DNA of 64,000 nt from Eonycteris spelaea (Eukaryota > Chordata > Mammalia > Chiroptera > Pteropodidae), in the NCBI GenBank assembly GCA_003508835.1, contig PUFA01000007.1:12671001-12735000 (forward strand). The letters run 5' to 3'. Positions 1 to 11,744 of this stretch are shown in pieces; position 1 is the first letter of the stretch; every line of letters starts with the position of its first letter. The notes beneath the pieces were generated by a model, which worked only from the letters and a program-made list of their open reading frames with translations, made no database searches and was not told the DNA's origin. Position numbers and translations under genes: made by a program.

Positions 1-844
1 ATGTTTTAAGATCTTTGCAAGATGTCCCAAACCTTGCCCTTACTTGCTTCTTCATCCTACACAGGAAGTAAAGAAGAAAGTTTTGGGAACAGAAACCTGT
101 ACTTTTAATATTGACATGAAACAGAAGTCAAATATGCCCTCCCTGCCCCACATCCTTCCTTAAAGCTTCACTGTTGAGACTTGGAGATACTGAAATTCTG
201 ATGACAGCCAGAGGATCTCTCAGAAGTTTACTTATCTCAAGTCTTAAATTACTAGAATATGATCTGGTAATATTCAAAACGAATGTGCACGCTTTCTTTT
301 TTTTTTTTCATTTTCATTGACCTTCAAACCCATATTGTGGTTTTCTTTCTTTCTTTAAAAGAAAAAAAGAACACAAACAACAACTCTACTCTTCTCTAGA
401 CAAAACTGAATAGTTGGAATGACCCTAAAACATTTTCGTTGCTTGACAACATATTACTAGGGATTTCTAAACACACAGAAGGACGCATTATTCTAGATCA
501 CAGGATGGCTGCCTTGGTTGGCGACTGTCTTTGGGGACTCCGGGACCAAAGGAGCAGTTAGCAATCTGGGTGTTGTAAATGTCAGTTTCTGTAGCTGGTG
601 GGAGAGTGGCAAAGGAGTCGTATTTATTTGACAGTGTTTATCAGGCACCTGGCACATGCCAACCAAACTCTTCACTAGATACTGGATGTTTAGTGGAGAA
701 CAAGTCCACTGCATGAAGCAGCCTGTAGCGCAGGGCAAGAAACCCCTACTCAGTGGGTAGAACGGCAGGGTGGTCCAGTACCTCCGTGAATTAGGTCAGG
801 TGGGGGATGTGGCAAGACAGAAAGTACCTGCCTCGTCCAAAGAG
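1..844. other. Unassigned sequence, no gene seen
   Basis: No repeat family, exon or RNA gene was recognised here. There is a T run near 297-311 and a short CTTT/A-rich patch near 341-371. The open frame at 493-738 on the minus strand has no recognisable protein features. Confidence 0.5.
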
Positions 845-1020
845 CTGCAGCCCATGAGGGAGTGAGGTTCAGGGTGTATGTATGTATGGTGCCAGGTGGG
901 TATTAGACTTGTGGGGGGATCGCTTCGTACATTATATAAATGTCTAACCACTATGCCATAGACCTGAAGCTTACCTAAAATAATATCGAATGTCAACTGA
1001 AACTGGGAAAGAAAGAAAAG
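845..1020 (+). mobile_element. L1 3' end, sense orientation
   Basis: The stretch around 920-1005 matches the well-known 3' end of laurasiatherian L1 elements: a block of the form tataaatgtctaaccactatg, then an acctgaa block, then ataatat and atgtcaactg. A weak purine-rich remnant follows at 1005-1022 where the A tail would be. Only the extreme 3' end is present, as expected for a 5'-truncated copy. The family is inferred from the recalled pattern. Confidence 0.7.
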
Positions 1021-1127
1021 AGGGGGTCTTTATTTAAAATCTTTTCAAATGTCACCAACCAATTCAGATTTTTGAAATGTCACACTTTACAGAGAGAACA
1101 CACCCATGAACCACCAACTTTTTTCTT

Positions 1128-3800
1128 TTTTAAAGTGAAGCTTATCAAGGTGTAACTTACATACAGTGAAATTCACACTTTTTAGGTGTGCTGCGTGATG
1201 AGTTTTGACAGAAGAGTAAGTCATGGATCCACTACCACAATCCAGATGTTGAGCATTTCTGTTACCTCCTGCCCCTTTGCAATCATTCTGCTTGCCCACA
1301 CACCCAGTCCCTGACAAGCACCAGTCTTCTCTGTCCCTGTAATTTTTCCTTTAACTGAGGGTCATATCAATGGAAGCATATAGTGTGTAACATTTTGTGT
1401 CCACCTTTTTTTGTTTACTATAATGCTCTTGAGAATTATAGTTTTATTGCACATAGGTATCTCTAAGTCTGTCCTTTTTATTGCATGTAGTATTTCATTA
1501 CAACACAGTTTGCTTATTCATTCACTACCAGTTGATAGACATTTGGGTTGTTTTCAGTGTTAGCATAAAAGTCTTTGTGTGGGGCTGTTTTCATTGTTTT
1601 GGGTAAATACCAAGGAGTGGGAATGCTGGCTCATATGTTAGGTACGTCTTTCACCTTTTAAAAAACTATCATTTTTTTTCCCAAGGTGACTGTACAATTT
1701 TGCATTCCCATTAGCAATATGTGAGAATCTTAGTTGCTCCTGTGTATCCCACTGGCACTTGGTTTTGTAAATTTTTCCAAAAATTTGTTTCAGGTATGCC
1801 AATAATTTTTAGTGATGTCTTATAATTTTAATTTGCTTTTCTCTAATTACTAATGATGTTATTGTTGCATCTTTTCATCTTCTTGTTTGCCATCTATAGC
1901 TCTACTTTGATATGTCTGTTAAAATCTTTTGCCCATTTAAAAAACTGGATGTTAGTTTTCTTATTAGTGAGTTTCAAGCTTTAAAAATATATATATATTC
2001 TGGATAGAGTCTTTTATCAGACGTGTTTTTTATCAGATATTTTTCTCCTAGTCTGTGGCTTGCCTTTTAATTTATTAACAGTGTTTTCCAAAGAATAGAA
2101 ATTTTAAATTTTAACTCTAGTGTATCAGCTTTTAAATATAAGGTTTGTGTTTTTGCATCCTACAATAGATATATTCACCTATCCCAAGGTCACAAACACC
2201 TATGATTTCTTCTAGAAGTTTTAGAGTTTTATTTTTGCTTTTAGGCCTGTGGTCCATTTCATGTTAGTTTTGTATATGGTACAGGGTAAGAGTTGAGGTT
2301 AGTGTTGTTTTTGTGTGGATGTTTAATTGTGCCACCATAATTTATTGCAAAGACTATCCTTGTGCCATTGAATTGGTACCAAAGACGTGTGGTTTATCTC
2401 TGGACTCGTCTGTTTCACTGATCTATACTTCTCTCCGTACGCCAGTGCAACACTGCCCTAATATCTCTAGCTCAGTTCTTAGCCTTGGCACCATTGACCT
2501 TTCGGGCTGGATAGTTCTTTGTTGTTGGGGACTTTCCCGTGCATGGTAGGATGTTTAGCAGCATTCCTGGCCTCTGCCCAGCGCATGCCAGTAGCTACAC
2601 CCCTCCCCAGCTGAGACAACCAAAATGTCTCTAGACCTTTCTAAAAGTCCCCTTGGGGATAAAATTGTCCCAGTTGAGTTCCACTGGTCTAGCTTTATAG
2701 TAAGTCTTGAAATCAGGTAGTGTGAATCCTTTTTTTTTTTTTTTTTCAAAATCTTTTTGGATATTGTAGATGTTACACTTTTCCTTATAGATCTTAGAAT
2801 CTTCTTGTCAATCTCTATAAAAAAAAAACTCCCTGGAATTTTGTTTGGGATTTCATTGAATCTAGGTCAATTGGAGAAGATTGATATCTTTACAATATTG
2901 AATTTTTTTGATCCATGAACCTATCTTTCTCCATTTATTTAGGTATTATTTCCTTTCTTTCATCAATATGTTATAGTTTTTGGCATATGAATTTTATATA
3001 CATGTATTTCTTGTTTTTCAATGCTTTGGTAAATAGTACTTTAAAATTTTCTTTGATAGTATAGAGAAATATGATTGTTAGAATATTAATCTTATTTTAT
3101 GTGACTTCTAAACTCACTTTAGTTCTAATAGCTTTTTGTAGAATCTTTGGGATTTTTCTAAATAGAACATCATGTTATCTATGAACAGACAGTTTAATTT
3201 CAAATCTGTATACTTTTTTTTTTCTTTTTCTTGCCTTATTGCACTGGCTGGAACTTCAAGTACATTGTTGAATAGGACTGGGGGCAGTGGACATCCTTCC
3301 ATTGATATTAGTTTCTTGGGAAAATATTTAGTCTTTCACTGTTAAGTATGATGTTAGCTATAGTTTTGTTTTTGTTTTTGTAGAGGCTCTTTATCAGTTT
3401 GAGGAAGTTCTCTTCTATATCTAGTTTGCTGTGACTTTTTATCATGAATAAATACTGACGTTTATTAAATGTTTTCTCTCTTGAAATAGTCACAAATTTT
3501 TCCTTTTTTAGCCTGTAAAAAGACATTAGTTGATTTTAGAATGTTGAACCAACCTTGTACTCCTGGGATAAACTCCAGCTTAATCATGATGTATGTCCCA
3601 GCTGGGTCTGATTTTTAAAATCTCTTTGTTAGGAATTTTTAAAGTCTTATGTTTATGAAGGGCATTGGTCTATAGCTTTGTTTTTCTGAACTGCTTTGTC
3701 AGGTTTTGGAATAATGGTAATGCTTGTCTAAAAAATAGTAGTGAAATATTCTTGCTTCAGTTTCATGGAAGTGTTTGTATAGAATTAGTATTATTTCTCC
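1128..3800 (-). mobile_element. Degenerate L1 (3' UTR and part of ORF2)
   Basis: Read on the + strand this is antisense L1. The 3' UTR lies at about 1130-1800 (blocks such as aaataccaaggagtgggaatg near 1606) and ORF2 follows to about 3800. On the minus strand, 3302-3114 still encodes a recognisable reverse transcriptase segment (GCPL then LFN then VLEV). The catalytic FADD motif reads FIDN, so the second aspartate is lost. Upstream ORF2 sequence at 3526-3308 retains FMIK and ANIILN. Many frameshifts and stops make it a dead fossil. A small hAT element interrupts it at 2473-2686. Confidence 0.9.
2473..2686. mobile_element. Small non-autonomous hAT transposon (MER5-type) inside L1
   Basis: This 214 bp segment interrupts L1 ORF2. 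It begins cagttctta and ends gagttccactg, matching hAT-Charlie ends of the type CAGTGGTTCTCAAC in inverted orientation. The flanks ctctagct (2465-2472) and gtctagct (2687-2694) match at 7 of 8 positions, the duplication length expected of hAT. Internal blocks such as gtaggatgtttagcagcat resemble MER5/MER117-type elements. The exact subfamily is uncertain. Confidence 0.85.
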
Positions 3801-5870
3801 CAAGGCCTATGTTCTTGTAGCTGAGATTGAAGTTTGCTTAAGGGGTTCTTTAGCAAAATGAAAAGCATCAGGTACCTCTACATTTCCTCATCCTCAGGGC
3901 TGCCAGTGGATACTTCCTAGACATTAGGACAGAGGTTTGGTTCAAGCCCAGGAGAATGGCCAGGGGAGGGGAAGTTGAGTTGAATGCATTCAGGCGACAG
4001 GTCACCCCACTTCTCTTTTCAATGTCTTAGTTTTCTCATCGGTGAATGAAATCCTCAAGATATCCCCTTCTTTCCCCACTGTCATGGTTGTGTGTTTATG
4101 AGCTCCAAGCAGGTGTTTTGGTGAGTTAGACCAACTACCTTTCTTACCTCTACCTACATTGATGGGTAAGTCCAGTCCTGGACTCTCACTCTGGAAAGGA
4201 AATAGTTTTTCCATATTTTGCTGTCATGGTTCCAACTTGAAGCCCAGATCAATAATGGCTTATCTTTAATCTTCATTGGCTTTTGAAAGATTGTAGAAGT
4301 AATATATACTGTATTAAAATCAAAATAATACGGTATATTGCAGTAAAATGTAAAAGACCCCAGTAACTCCATTGCTGTCTCCTAGAGTTGTGCCATCAGG
4401 CAGATATGATGGATCCTTCTGGATTTTTTTCATACAAATATTTATAGACATATCTTCACTAAGTTTTTTTTTAAGAGATAAAGGGTGCAGTATTTAGTAC
4501 CTTTTATTTTCACTTAGCGCTATATGGTAACCCTCTTTCCATGCTAAGTAAATTCCGTCATAAGAGAATCTTAACTTCTCCCTGAAACACAGAAAAACCT
4601 TACCTTTAAAAGAAAACAGTTTTAATACACCGATCGAATTCAAACCTACAGAGTTAAAGTATCTCCTTAGACCATTTCACCTCTTTGCTCTCCTTCTTAG
4701 CTCCCTTTCCTGGAAAATACTCCCACAGATATTGAAGGAAGGTCATGGACCCTTTTAAACACCAACTAGAATGGGGATAAATACTGTGTATAAACCAACT
4801 AATACAGATATAAATAAGGCCAAGTAGTTGCCTTAAGCATTTAGCCCAAGGTCATTGCTGTACCTGCCATCTGTCCACTCAGGCGAGACTTTGCCTAATG
4901 CATTCTAACCACGAGAGGGAATTTGATTTTGATTTTGATTTATATATGTTAAATCTATTCTTAGCTTGAAATAAAATCTCCTGACATCAGAAACACAAAA
5001 TGGCTTTGGTATTTTTGCAGTACCAGTAAATGGGAAGGTCTTGAATATTTCGAACTTTACTCTTTTGATACGAAACATGGAATTAAGTTCCAGGACTCCC
5101 AGACCAACCCCTCTGCCTCTGCTCCTGCGACTGAATGCTGCTCCTGTCACTTGTCTATTTCCCAAATGTCAGGAATGAACCAAGGAAGGCTGAAAACTGT
5201 GAAGTCTGAGAAGAAAATGTGTTGAAATTAATAGTGCAGCTTTTAAGTCCTTGTTGAAAAGAGCTGAGCAAAAATATCTCTAAACCTACAGACTTCAGTA
5301 TCAAATAATGAGTCTTTGTTTGGAAAAGAATAGGAGAATCTGGATTCTGAACATTATTTTGAACATAATTAAACTGGATGGAAGTGTATTAAAAATCAGC
5401 ACCACGGAGCTGTCTTTGGCAGTTTCCTGTTATCATCTTATTAATTTTGGAAGTATAATCCGACAGAAGCGAAACCTTTTTTTTTTTTTCAGTGAGATGG
5501 AGAATGTCTTTTCTAGACCAGCAATAAAAATGACATTTTAAACAAGTGTTTTTTCATTCTTATGGTTAATGTAATATAGTTCCTTTCCCTACAAGCATGC
5601 TTGTCCCCAGAGTTTGGTGTTGCATGTCACAGTTGTTGAAGTTTTCACTCTCTTTTCTTATTTGAATCTCAATTCATTCCTAAGAGAGCATTGAGAAATA
5701 GCTAAAGGTCACATGGCAGTCCAGGAGTATTTGCATTATTCTGTGATTCAGGGGACAGATTACCTAGCTACTTGACTAAAACTAGCTCAAGTATGGGGCC
5801 CCAGGTACAGGGGAATCTCATGTGATGTGTTTATGATAGGAATGAAATAACGGGGCCATGTGGACACTAT
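3801..5870. other. Mostly unassigned; possible LINE scrap at 4255-4560
   Basis: I see no gene. The part at 4255-4560 resembles an antisense LINE-type medium-reiterated sequence (blocks like ttcacttagcgctatatggtaaccctc), but the match is weak. A short run of GATTTT repeats sits at 4922-4941. The rest (4560-5870) shows no repeat that I recognise. Confidence 0.4.
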
Positions 5871-5871
5871 A

Positions 5872-6105
5872 ATTAATTGGTAGAAATCGTAGCTAACATT
5901 TTTGAGCATAAGCTCGTTGTGTCAGCTCGTTTGATTTTTGCAACAGCCCTGAGAAGTGGGTTCTTTTATGATCCCCATGTTTCACACGAGGAAACTGAGG
6001 TACAAAGTAGCTTCACAGTAACTCATTCAGTGTCACACGGTACAGTGTCAGAGGTGGGATTTGAACCCAGGCAGTTTGATTCCACAGCCCTCAACCTGCT
6101 TCAAC
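5872..6105 (-). mobile_element. MIR SINE
   Basis: The + strand carries the MIR core in reverse: gaggaaactgaggtacaa near 5989, then a tcacacgg block, then gggatttgaacccaggcag near 6056. The last is the complement of the tRNA-like B-box end of MIR. It is an ancient tRNA-derived SINE with no coding capacity. Confidence 0.88.
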
Positions 6106-6109
6106 AGTA

Positions 6110-7710
6110 AGAGGCTGGGGTTACTGGCTTTGTGTCTCATGGACCCGGTGGCCTCTTGCCTCTCCAGAGGACTGGGTCCATCCTTCTGCTTCTTTCTGCA
6201 GACTGGCTTTCTCTGCCTACCTGTAACTTCTTGGTCCCCCCATCACTAAATGTTGGATGGGGCTTTTGCTTATCGTGGTGCTCACTGCAGCCAGAATTGT
6301 TAAGACTTTTCAGCTTAAGTGCCCCCCATCCAGTTCTACGCCCTGTCCCGGTTCTCTGTTTTCCAGAAAGGAAGATCGGGCTGCCATAGTCTGGCCAACG
6401 GTGTCCTCATCTGATCAGCAGAGACCCGAGGAGAAGGGGCATGTGATACAAAAACGACTTTCTAAGCTGACCCTTCCTTCAGCCACAGCCTTTAGGAGAG
6501 GGAAGTTTTAAAGGAGATGGCGTGGGTAGGGCAAGCTTCCCCGAATTTGTCTCCTCCCATCATAGCAGTGAAAAACAGTTTTCTGTGCTGGTAAGCTGTC
6601 TCTATGAAAAAAACACTAATGGCAAGAGGTCTGGTTGATAGTGTTGGCCAATTTCCAGTGGTATAAACACTCCCACCATGGCTGATTTCAAGCTACCAGT
6701 GTGACAACAGAGCTGGGAAGAGATGTGTACTGTTGGCCCAGCCTGATGTGATTCTATCCTTCTGCAGACTGGATGCAAGGCAGCGGGCACAGTGAGCGCA
6801 GGATGTCTTCACGGAGTTTGAAGTTTAGGCTTAATAGGCCGACCCGCTGGGTTTATAATTATGTACAAGGGAACAGGATTTCAAGAAGGAGAGGGTAGAA
6901 GTTAGATTTGGGACACGCAGCCTAAAATGCTTGAGGTATGTCGTCCCAAGTGCACCATCCACTAGGCACACAGAAATGCTTTCTGAAATAATGCAGTTTC
7001 TCTTGCCTGTGGGGTCTCACTTGCGACCTCATTTTCTTGGGGGTGGGGGGCTCTGTCTTGTTGTGCGGCTGAAAGGTGTAATTTTTCCTTGCTCCTAGAT
7101 GTTAGTGCCTCCTCCTCATTTCGCGTCGTCACTTATTCCATCTCATAGATCTAGAGATGTGAAGTCCACGTGGCGGCCCGTTCGACCTCTTTCTCTTGAA
7201 CACGCGCTATTCATCTGGATTGGAGGCTTTTATTTATGATCACAGGGCCACCCTCGGCTCATGTAATTATGCTAAAAGCCGAGACAGTCTCGCGATTACC
7301 ACCTCCGTCAGCCTGTCAGATCCCTTCACCGATCTCAGGGCCCGTCTGGTTGGCTCTTTTCCCTTGCACATCTGGAAAGGGGACTGGGAAGCTTGGCTTC
7401 AGCGTGTTACTCAGTTCTGCCGACATTCCCCATCTTTCCGCCTGATGTGACTGCCACTAACCCCAGCCAGCTCTCACGAAGGGTGGTGCTGGCCACTGGA
7501 GCGGGGAGTGTTGACAGTGTAGATCTCTCCTCAGACATGGAGTTCCAACTGTCCTACTGATGAAAGGTCAGTGTCACTACCTATAAAAATAGCACAATTA
7601 ATTTCTTCTTTTAATTTCCCTGGGGATGTAGCAAGAGAAAAATTTTACAAGATTCTTCTTTTTTGTTTCATTGGAGATTCGTCCTAGTTTGTGGATATGT
7701 TGACTTCCGA
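6110..7710. other. Unassigned sequence, no gene seen
   Basis: There is no recognised repeat or exon in this 1.6 kb. Short open frames at 6061-6511 and 7196-7450 overlap one another in several frames and show no domain signature. Local GC is a little higher at 7080-7560, with scattered CpGs but no island. Confidence 0.45.
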
Positions 7711-7714
7711 ATAA

Positions 7715-7925
7715 GAGGACTAACATTTATGAAACAGCTACTGTTGTGTTAGTCATTGGACCGAGAGTTTTATTTAATCCCCATGACAACAGTGTCAGGT
7801 AGTTCTTGTCCATTTTGCTTGGAAGAAGGTAAGAAGAGAGAACATTTATGACACTGACTTGCCTAAGGGCACATAGCTTGTGAGTGGTGAAGATGGGTTT
7901 TGAAACCAGATTTGACTACAATGTA
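7715..7925 (-). mobile_element. MIR SINE, diverged
   Basis: The order of a tttaatccccatgacaaca-type block, a cattttgcttgg segment, cttgcctaagggcacatagctt, and then a gttttgaaacca block is that of MIR read in reverse. Divergence is high. Confidence 0.75.
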
Positions 7926-7934
7926 AATATATTT

Positions 7935-8440
7935 CATATATCTATATTGTGCAGGTCTCTCCCCATTAAGTTTTCAAACATACGGAAAAGTTGACAGTAC
8001 TATATAGTGCATAGCCATATACCTGCCACCTAGATGGTACAATGAACATTTTGTTATATTTGTTTTATCATCCATCTGTTCCTCTGTCCATCCATCAATT
8101 CTTCTTATTTTTGTTGCATTCAGAGTAAGTTGCAGACATCATCAGTACACTTCACCCCTGAACTCTTCAGCATACAACCATTGATTAGAGCTCAATATTT
8201 GTTTATGGTTTTTTTTTTTTGAAGTAAATTTTTATACAGAGAAATACAGAAATCCTAAGTATATATTCTCAGGTTTTGACAAATGCATGTACCTGTGTAA
8301 CCCAAATCCCTGTCAAGACAGAAAACATGGTCATCGCCCCAGGAAGTAAGTTTCGTCTAGGATTCTCTCCAGACATTCCCCTCCCTCCTTACCCCTACCC
8401 CTCTCTACCCTCCAGGCATCACAGTTTGATTTTTTTTTTC
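7935..8440 (-). mobile_element. L1 3' UTR (L1ME-type)
   Basis: Blocks such as ttcaaacatacggaaaagtt (7970) and ttgcagacatcatcagtaca (8130), then ggttttgacaaatgcatg (8272), follow the known order of an old L1ME 3' UTR read antisense. The same family lies at 36668-37302. It is non-coding. Confidence 0.75.
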
Positions 8441-8504
8441 ACCAAGGTTTAGTTTTTATACCATGAAGTCTTAAATAATTATGCCTGTTGTTTTAAAATA
8501 GACT

Positions 8505-9045
8505 TTTCATGGTTAATTCAGACAATTTACTGAACACCTGGTATGTGGCAGGCACTGTGCTGCGTGCAGGGGGGTGGCATCGAGGAATCACATTGACTCC
8601 CGTGGGAGGGAGAAACATTAGTCAGCTCCTCATAGCAATAAGTATATCATTACCAATGGAGATTAGTGCTGAGAGGGACACCTGGGGTGCTGAGGGGAGC
8701 TTGCGGAGGAGAATGGTCAGGGAAGGCTTTCATGAGGAAGTGACCTTTGAGCCAACATCAGAAGAATGAATAGGAGATAACCAGGCTGGAATCTGGGGCA
8801 AAGGGAGAATTGTGAACTGTCCTCTGTGGTAGAAATGAGTGTGGTTTCTTCCAGAACTAGGGAGAAGTCAGGTGTGCTTGGTGGGCAGTAATCAAGAGGA
8901 AGGTGAGTGATAGACTAGGCAGAAGAGGTAGCAGGGGCCAGGGCACACAGGAGACAGGCTGTGGTCTCTAGCCTTCATCCTAAGAGCGATGGGAAGCCAT
9001 TGCATAGGTTTAAGTAAAAGAGCGACTTTGACATTCAGTTATCCA
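8505..9045 (-). mobile_element. L2 LINE 3' region
   Basis: The + strand shows L2 in reverse: a ttactgaacacctggtatgtg block with ggcaggcactgtgct near 8547, then ggaagtgacctttgagc near 8735, then ggcagaagaggtagcaggggcc near 8918 and gatgggaagccattgcat near 8988. These are strong L2 markers in the right order. The open frame at 8509-8769 is fossil LINE sequence, not a gene. Confidence 0.85.
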
Positions 9046-9329
9046 ACCAGTTGAGTTGGAGGAAGAGAAGACATAGACTGTATGATCTAGAATCATAGCT
9101 AAAATTAAATAGTATTGGCGTTGTTTCCAGATTCTAGGAGAACTCTAATTTCCATTATGAATCCTATACAGATCTTCAGATTCCTTATGAGTTTGCTACC
9201 TCATCTGTCTGCCTGGGCAACATAGTTACTAAATAAAGATCCTCTGTGCCTCCAGCTCTTGCCTGCTCTTTCCTCGCGTTCTCCCTACCTCCATTTTATT
9301 TCTCTTTTCGTCCTTAATTAACCCCCGTT

Positions 9330-10308
9330 CCACCACCCTCTCTTCTCTGAAGGGGATCCTGCTAGAGTCACCAGTGAGAACTCAATTGCTTGATCCTGGG
9401 GTGGTTGTCTAATCTCCTTGCTGTCATTTTAGAAACCCTCCCACAATAGCCTCATCCAAACTCATAGATTTAACAATCGCTGATGTAAGGATGGTGCAGA
9501 AAATCTTGCCTCTCTCCTGAGGATGGAACTCATATACTCAACTCCTTATTGGACATCTCTACCCAAAGCTACTGACAACTCAACATTTCTTCCTCAAAGT
9601 GAACTCATCTTCACGGAGCTTGTTCCCCATTCTGTATTTTCTTTTTCAGTGAGTGTGACCAACCACCCATTGGTTGGAGACAGAAATGTAAGAATCATTT
9701 TAGATTGTTTTCTTTTTCTCCTTCCTTCATCTAGTTGGCCACTAAATCTTGTTAATTGTATTTCTGAGCACTCTTAGTATTTGTCCCTTTTCTGTCTCTG
9801 CTGCCCCATTTCAGGTGCTCCCTCTTTCTGGTCTGTGTTCTTGTCAAAGCCATGCCTTGTCATTGACCACCCTGCCTCTAGTCTTGGCCCCCTTCTACCC
9901 AATCTCATCCTTGAGCCACCGATTTTTATAAAACATAAACTTACCCAAACCCTTCGGTGGCTTCCATAACTCAATTTAATTCTTCCACGTAGCAATCTGG
10001 GTTCTTTATGAATGAACCACCTCTACCTCACACCTGCCATCATAGCCATATTGGCAGTTCCTCAAAAGCCCTTTTATCTCCTTTACATTTTATTCCTTCT
10101 GCGTGGGAAGCCCTTCCTCACTCGGTTAGCATCTGCACTTTCTTCAAAGCTCAGTTCAAGTATTGTCTCCTTCGAGTAGCCTTTCCTGGCACCCATTCTG
10201 CCCGCCACTCCAGGAGTTGGATGCTGTCCTCTCTGTTTCTACCCTCTGTACCATCTGCAGTGTAGCCTAGTGCTCTGTTACCTCCATCAGACTCTGAACT
10301 TCTTAGAG
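9330..10308 (+). mobile_element. L2 LINE, sense, split by a hAT element
   Basis: L2 markers in order are a tggaactcatatactcaactcc segment (9523), gaactcatcttc (9600), the pyrimidine-rich block with tttataaaacataaac (9925), then a cttcggtggcttccataac segment and ctcagttcaagtattgtctcc (10150). After the hAT insertion at 10309-10677 the L2 resumes at 10686 with a gatcatgtcttg block, equivalent to the usual L2 3' tail. No coding frame survives. Confidence 0.82.
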
Positions 10309-10677
10309 CAGTGGTTCTCCAAAAGTTATCCCAGGTACACAGGGATCATGAAACTCTTCTGCAACATCTATGATCCATGTGTAAGAACTATTTTAATTAT
10401 AACTGAGGACACATATTGTTACTCTGATGTCTTTTAGAAAAAAAACTGAGCTAAGTGGCTAGTGAGACAGCTTGCTCAGGCAAGAGGGAAGATATACTAT
10501 AAAGTCAAAGCAGCACTAGGGGACAACTGAGATAGTGCTTCTTGAGGACAGTGGACAGTGCCATCAGGGCAGGAAGCAGAGCTACTTAAACTGCTAAAAG
10601 GTGGGATAATTGTAGAATCAGTTTAAGTTCTATGGTATGAAAGTGTGCAGATAACCCCTAAAGTTTGAGAGACCCTA
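10309..10677. mobile_element. Non-autonomous hAT (Charlie-type) transposon inside L2
   Basis: The element opens with cagtggttctccaaaagtt and closes with taaagtttgagagaccct, a degraded inverted copy of the hAT-Charlie terminus. It is bracketed by tcttagag (10301-10308) and tcttaaag (10678-10685), an 8 bp duplication with one mismatch. The L2 reads across the junction when the 369 bp are removed. There is no transposase frame. Confidence 0.82.
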
Positions 10678-11039
10678 TCTTAAAGGCTAAGATCATGTCT
10701 TGCTTGCTTTAGCACAGGGTCTTACAAATACATAATGATATGAGACCATTGTGGTATATATAAAGGAAGGGAGAGAATTTCTTGGTATGTTCTGACCATA
10801 CTTATAAAAAATCCTGTCATTTATTAATGACAATGAATATTTATGCATAGCAAGCACTAGTGAATGGAGTTCAGGGATCACAACCCAGAGGAGTGACTTC
10901 TGCCCACAGATGTGTTTTCAAAAATTAGACACTTGTCCAACAAACATGAAAATCATTTAAAAATCAGGAGCTTTTCCATAAAAATCAGAATTTCTGGGTT
11001 CTCTTGAAACAATCAGAAGATTGACCACGTTGGTCCACT

Positions 11040-11480
11040 TCGGTCATGTATTGTCTGGGACGGGTTTACTGTGGTAAAATATCCAACCCCCAATTCTGTA
11101 ATGGCTCAAAGCAGTAAGATTTTATTGCTCGCTCGCACAAAGACCAAATGGGTGTTCCTGATTGGCGGTAAGCTCCCTGCCAAGTGGTGATTCAGGGACC
11201 CAGGAGCCTTCTTTTGTAGTTATCCCGTCTTCAGTCTGTGACTTCCAAGGCTGCCGTGCTTGTCTGCATCTAGCAGTTGGAAGGGGAAAAAGAAAGAACA
11301 GGTCTGAAAGGACAGTGCGTCAGTCTGTCCACGTTCCATGGGTTAATGTGGTGCCATCACTTGGCCACACCTACTTGCAGAGAGTCTGGGAAACGTGGAG
11401 TGGGCCTGAAAGCAGAGAGAACAGGTTGCTGGTATCTGATGCTTGGCCCCTTTCAGCATTTAAATTTGCAATCCATGGTT
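11040..11480. mobile_element. Medium-reiterated repeat, probably LTR-type
   Basis: Blocks of the form tgggtgttcctgattggcgg (11150), tcagggacccaggagccttc (11191) and ggccacacctacttgcagag (11362) match a recurrent mammalian interspersed repeat whose name I cannot fix from memory. The 193-codon open frame at 11162-11743 runs through it and is therefore probably not a gene. Confidence 0.6.
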
Positions 11481-11484
11481 TAAC

Positions 11485-11660
11485 AGCATCAGGTCTTGTG
11501 GGTAAGGACACCTGGGTTCAGATCTCTGTACCGTCAGCTCCAGCAGCAGAGGGACTTGGTCTCTTTTGGTTGCTGCTATGTACTCCATGCTTGACACACG
11601 ATGGGTGTTCAACAAGGCTTTTTGCTTATGTGAATAAATTCCCTTCTGCCCTGGGCAATG
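11485..11660 (+). mobile_element. Possible MIR/L2 remnant
   Basis: The order cacctgggttcagatctctg, a gacttggtc block, then a ccatgcttgacacacgatgggtg segment and caacaagg resembles a diverged MIR or L2 tail. The match is weak. Confidence 0.35.
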
Positions 11661-11744
11661 ATAATAGCTCCCATTTACTTAGTGCTTCTTATGTCACTAA
11701 TTCTGCTAGTAGGTTGGGCGATGTCTCAGGAGAAATGTGCTAAG

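Noticed and set aside
11162..11743. 193-codon open frame on the plus strand
   Set aside because: It runs through a medium-reiterated interspersed repeat and then a MIR/L2-like remnant. No domain was recognised.
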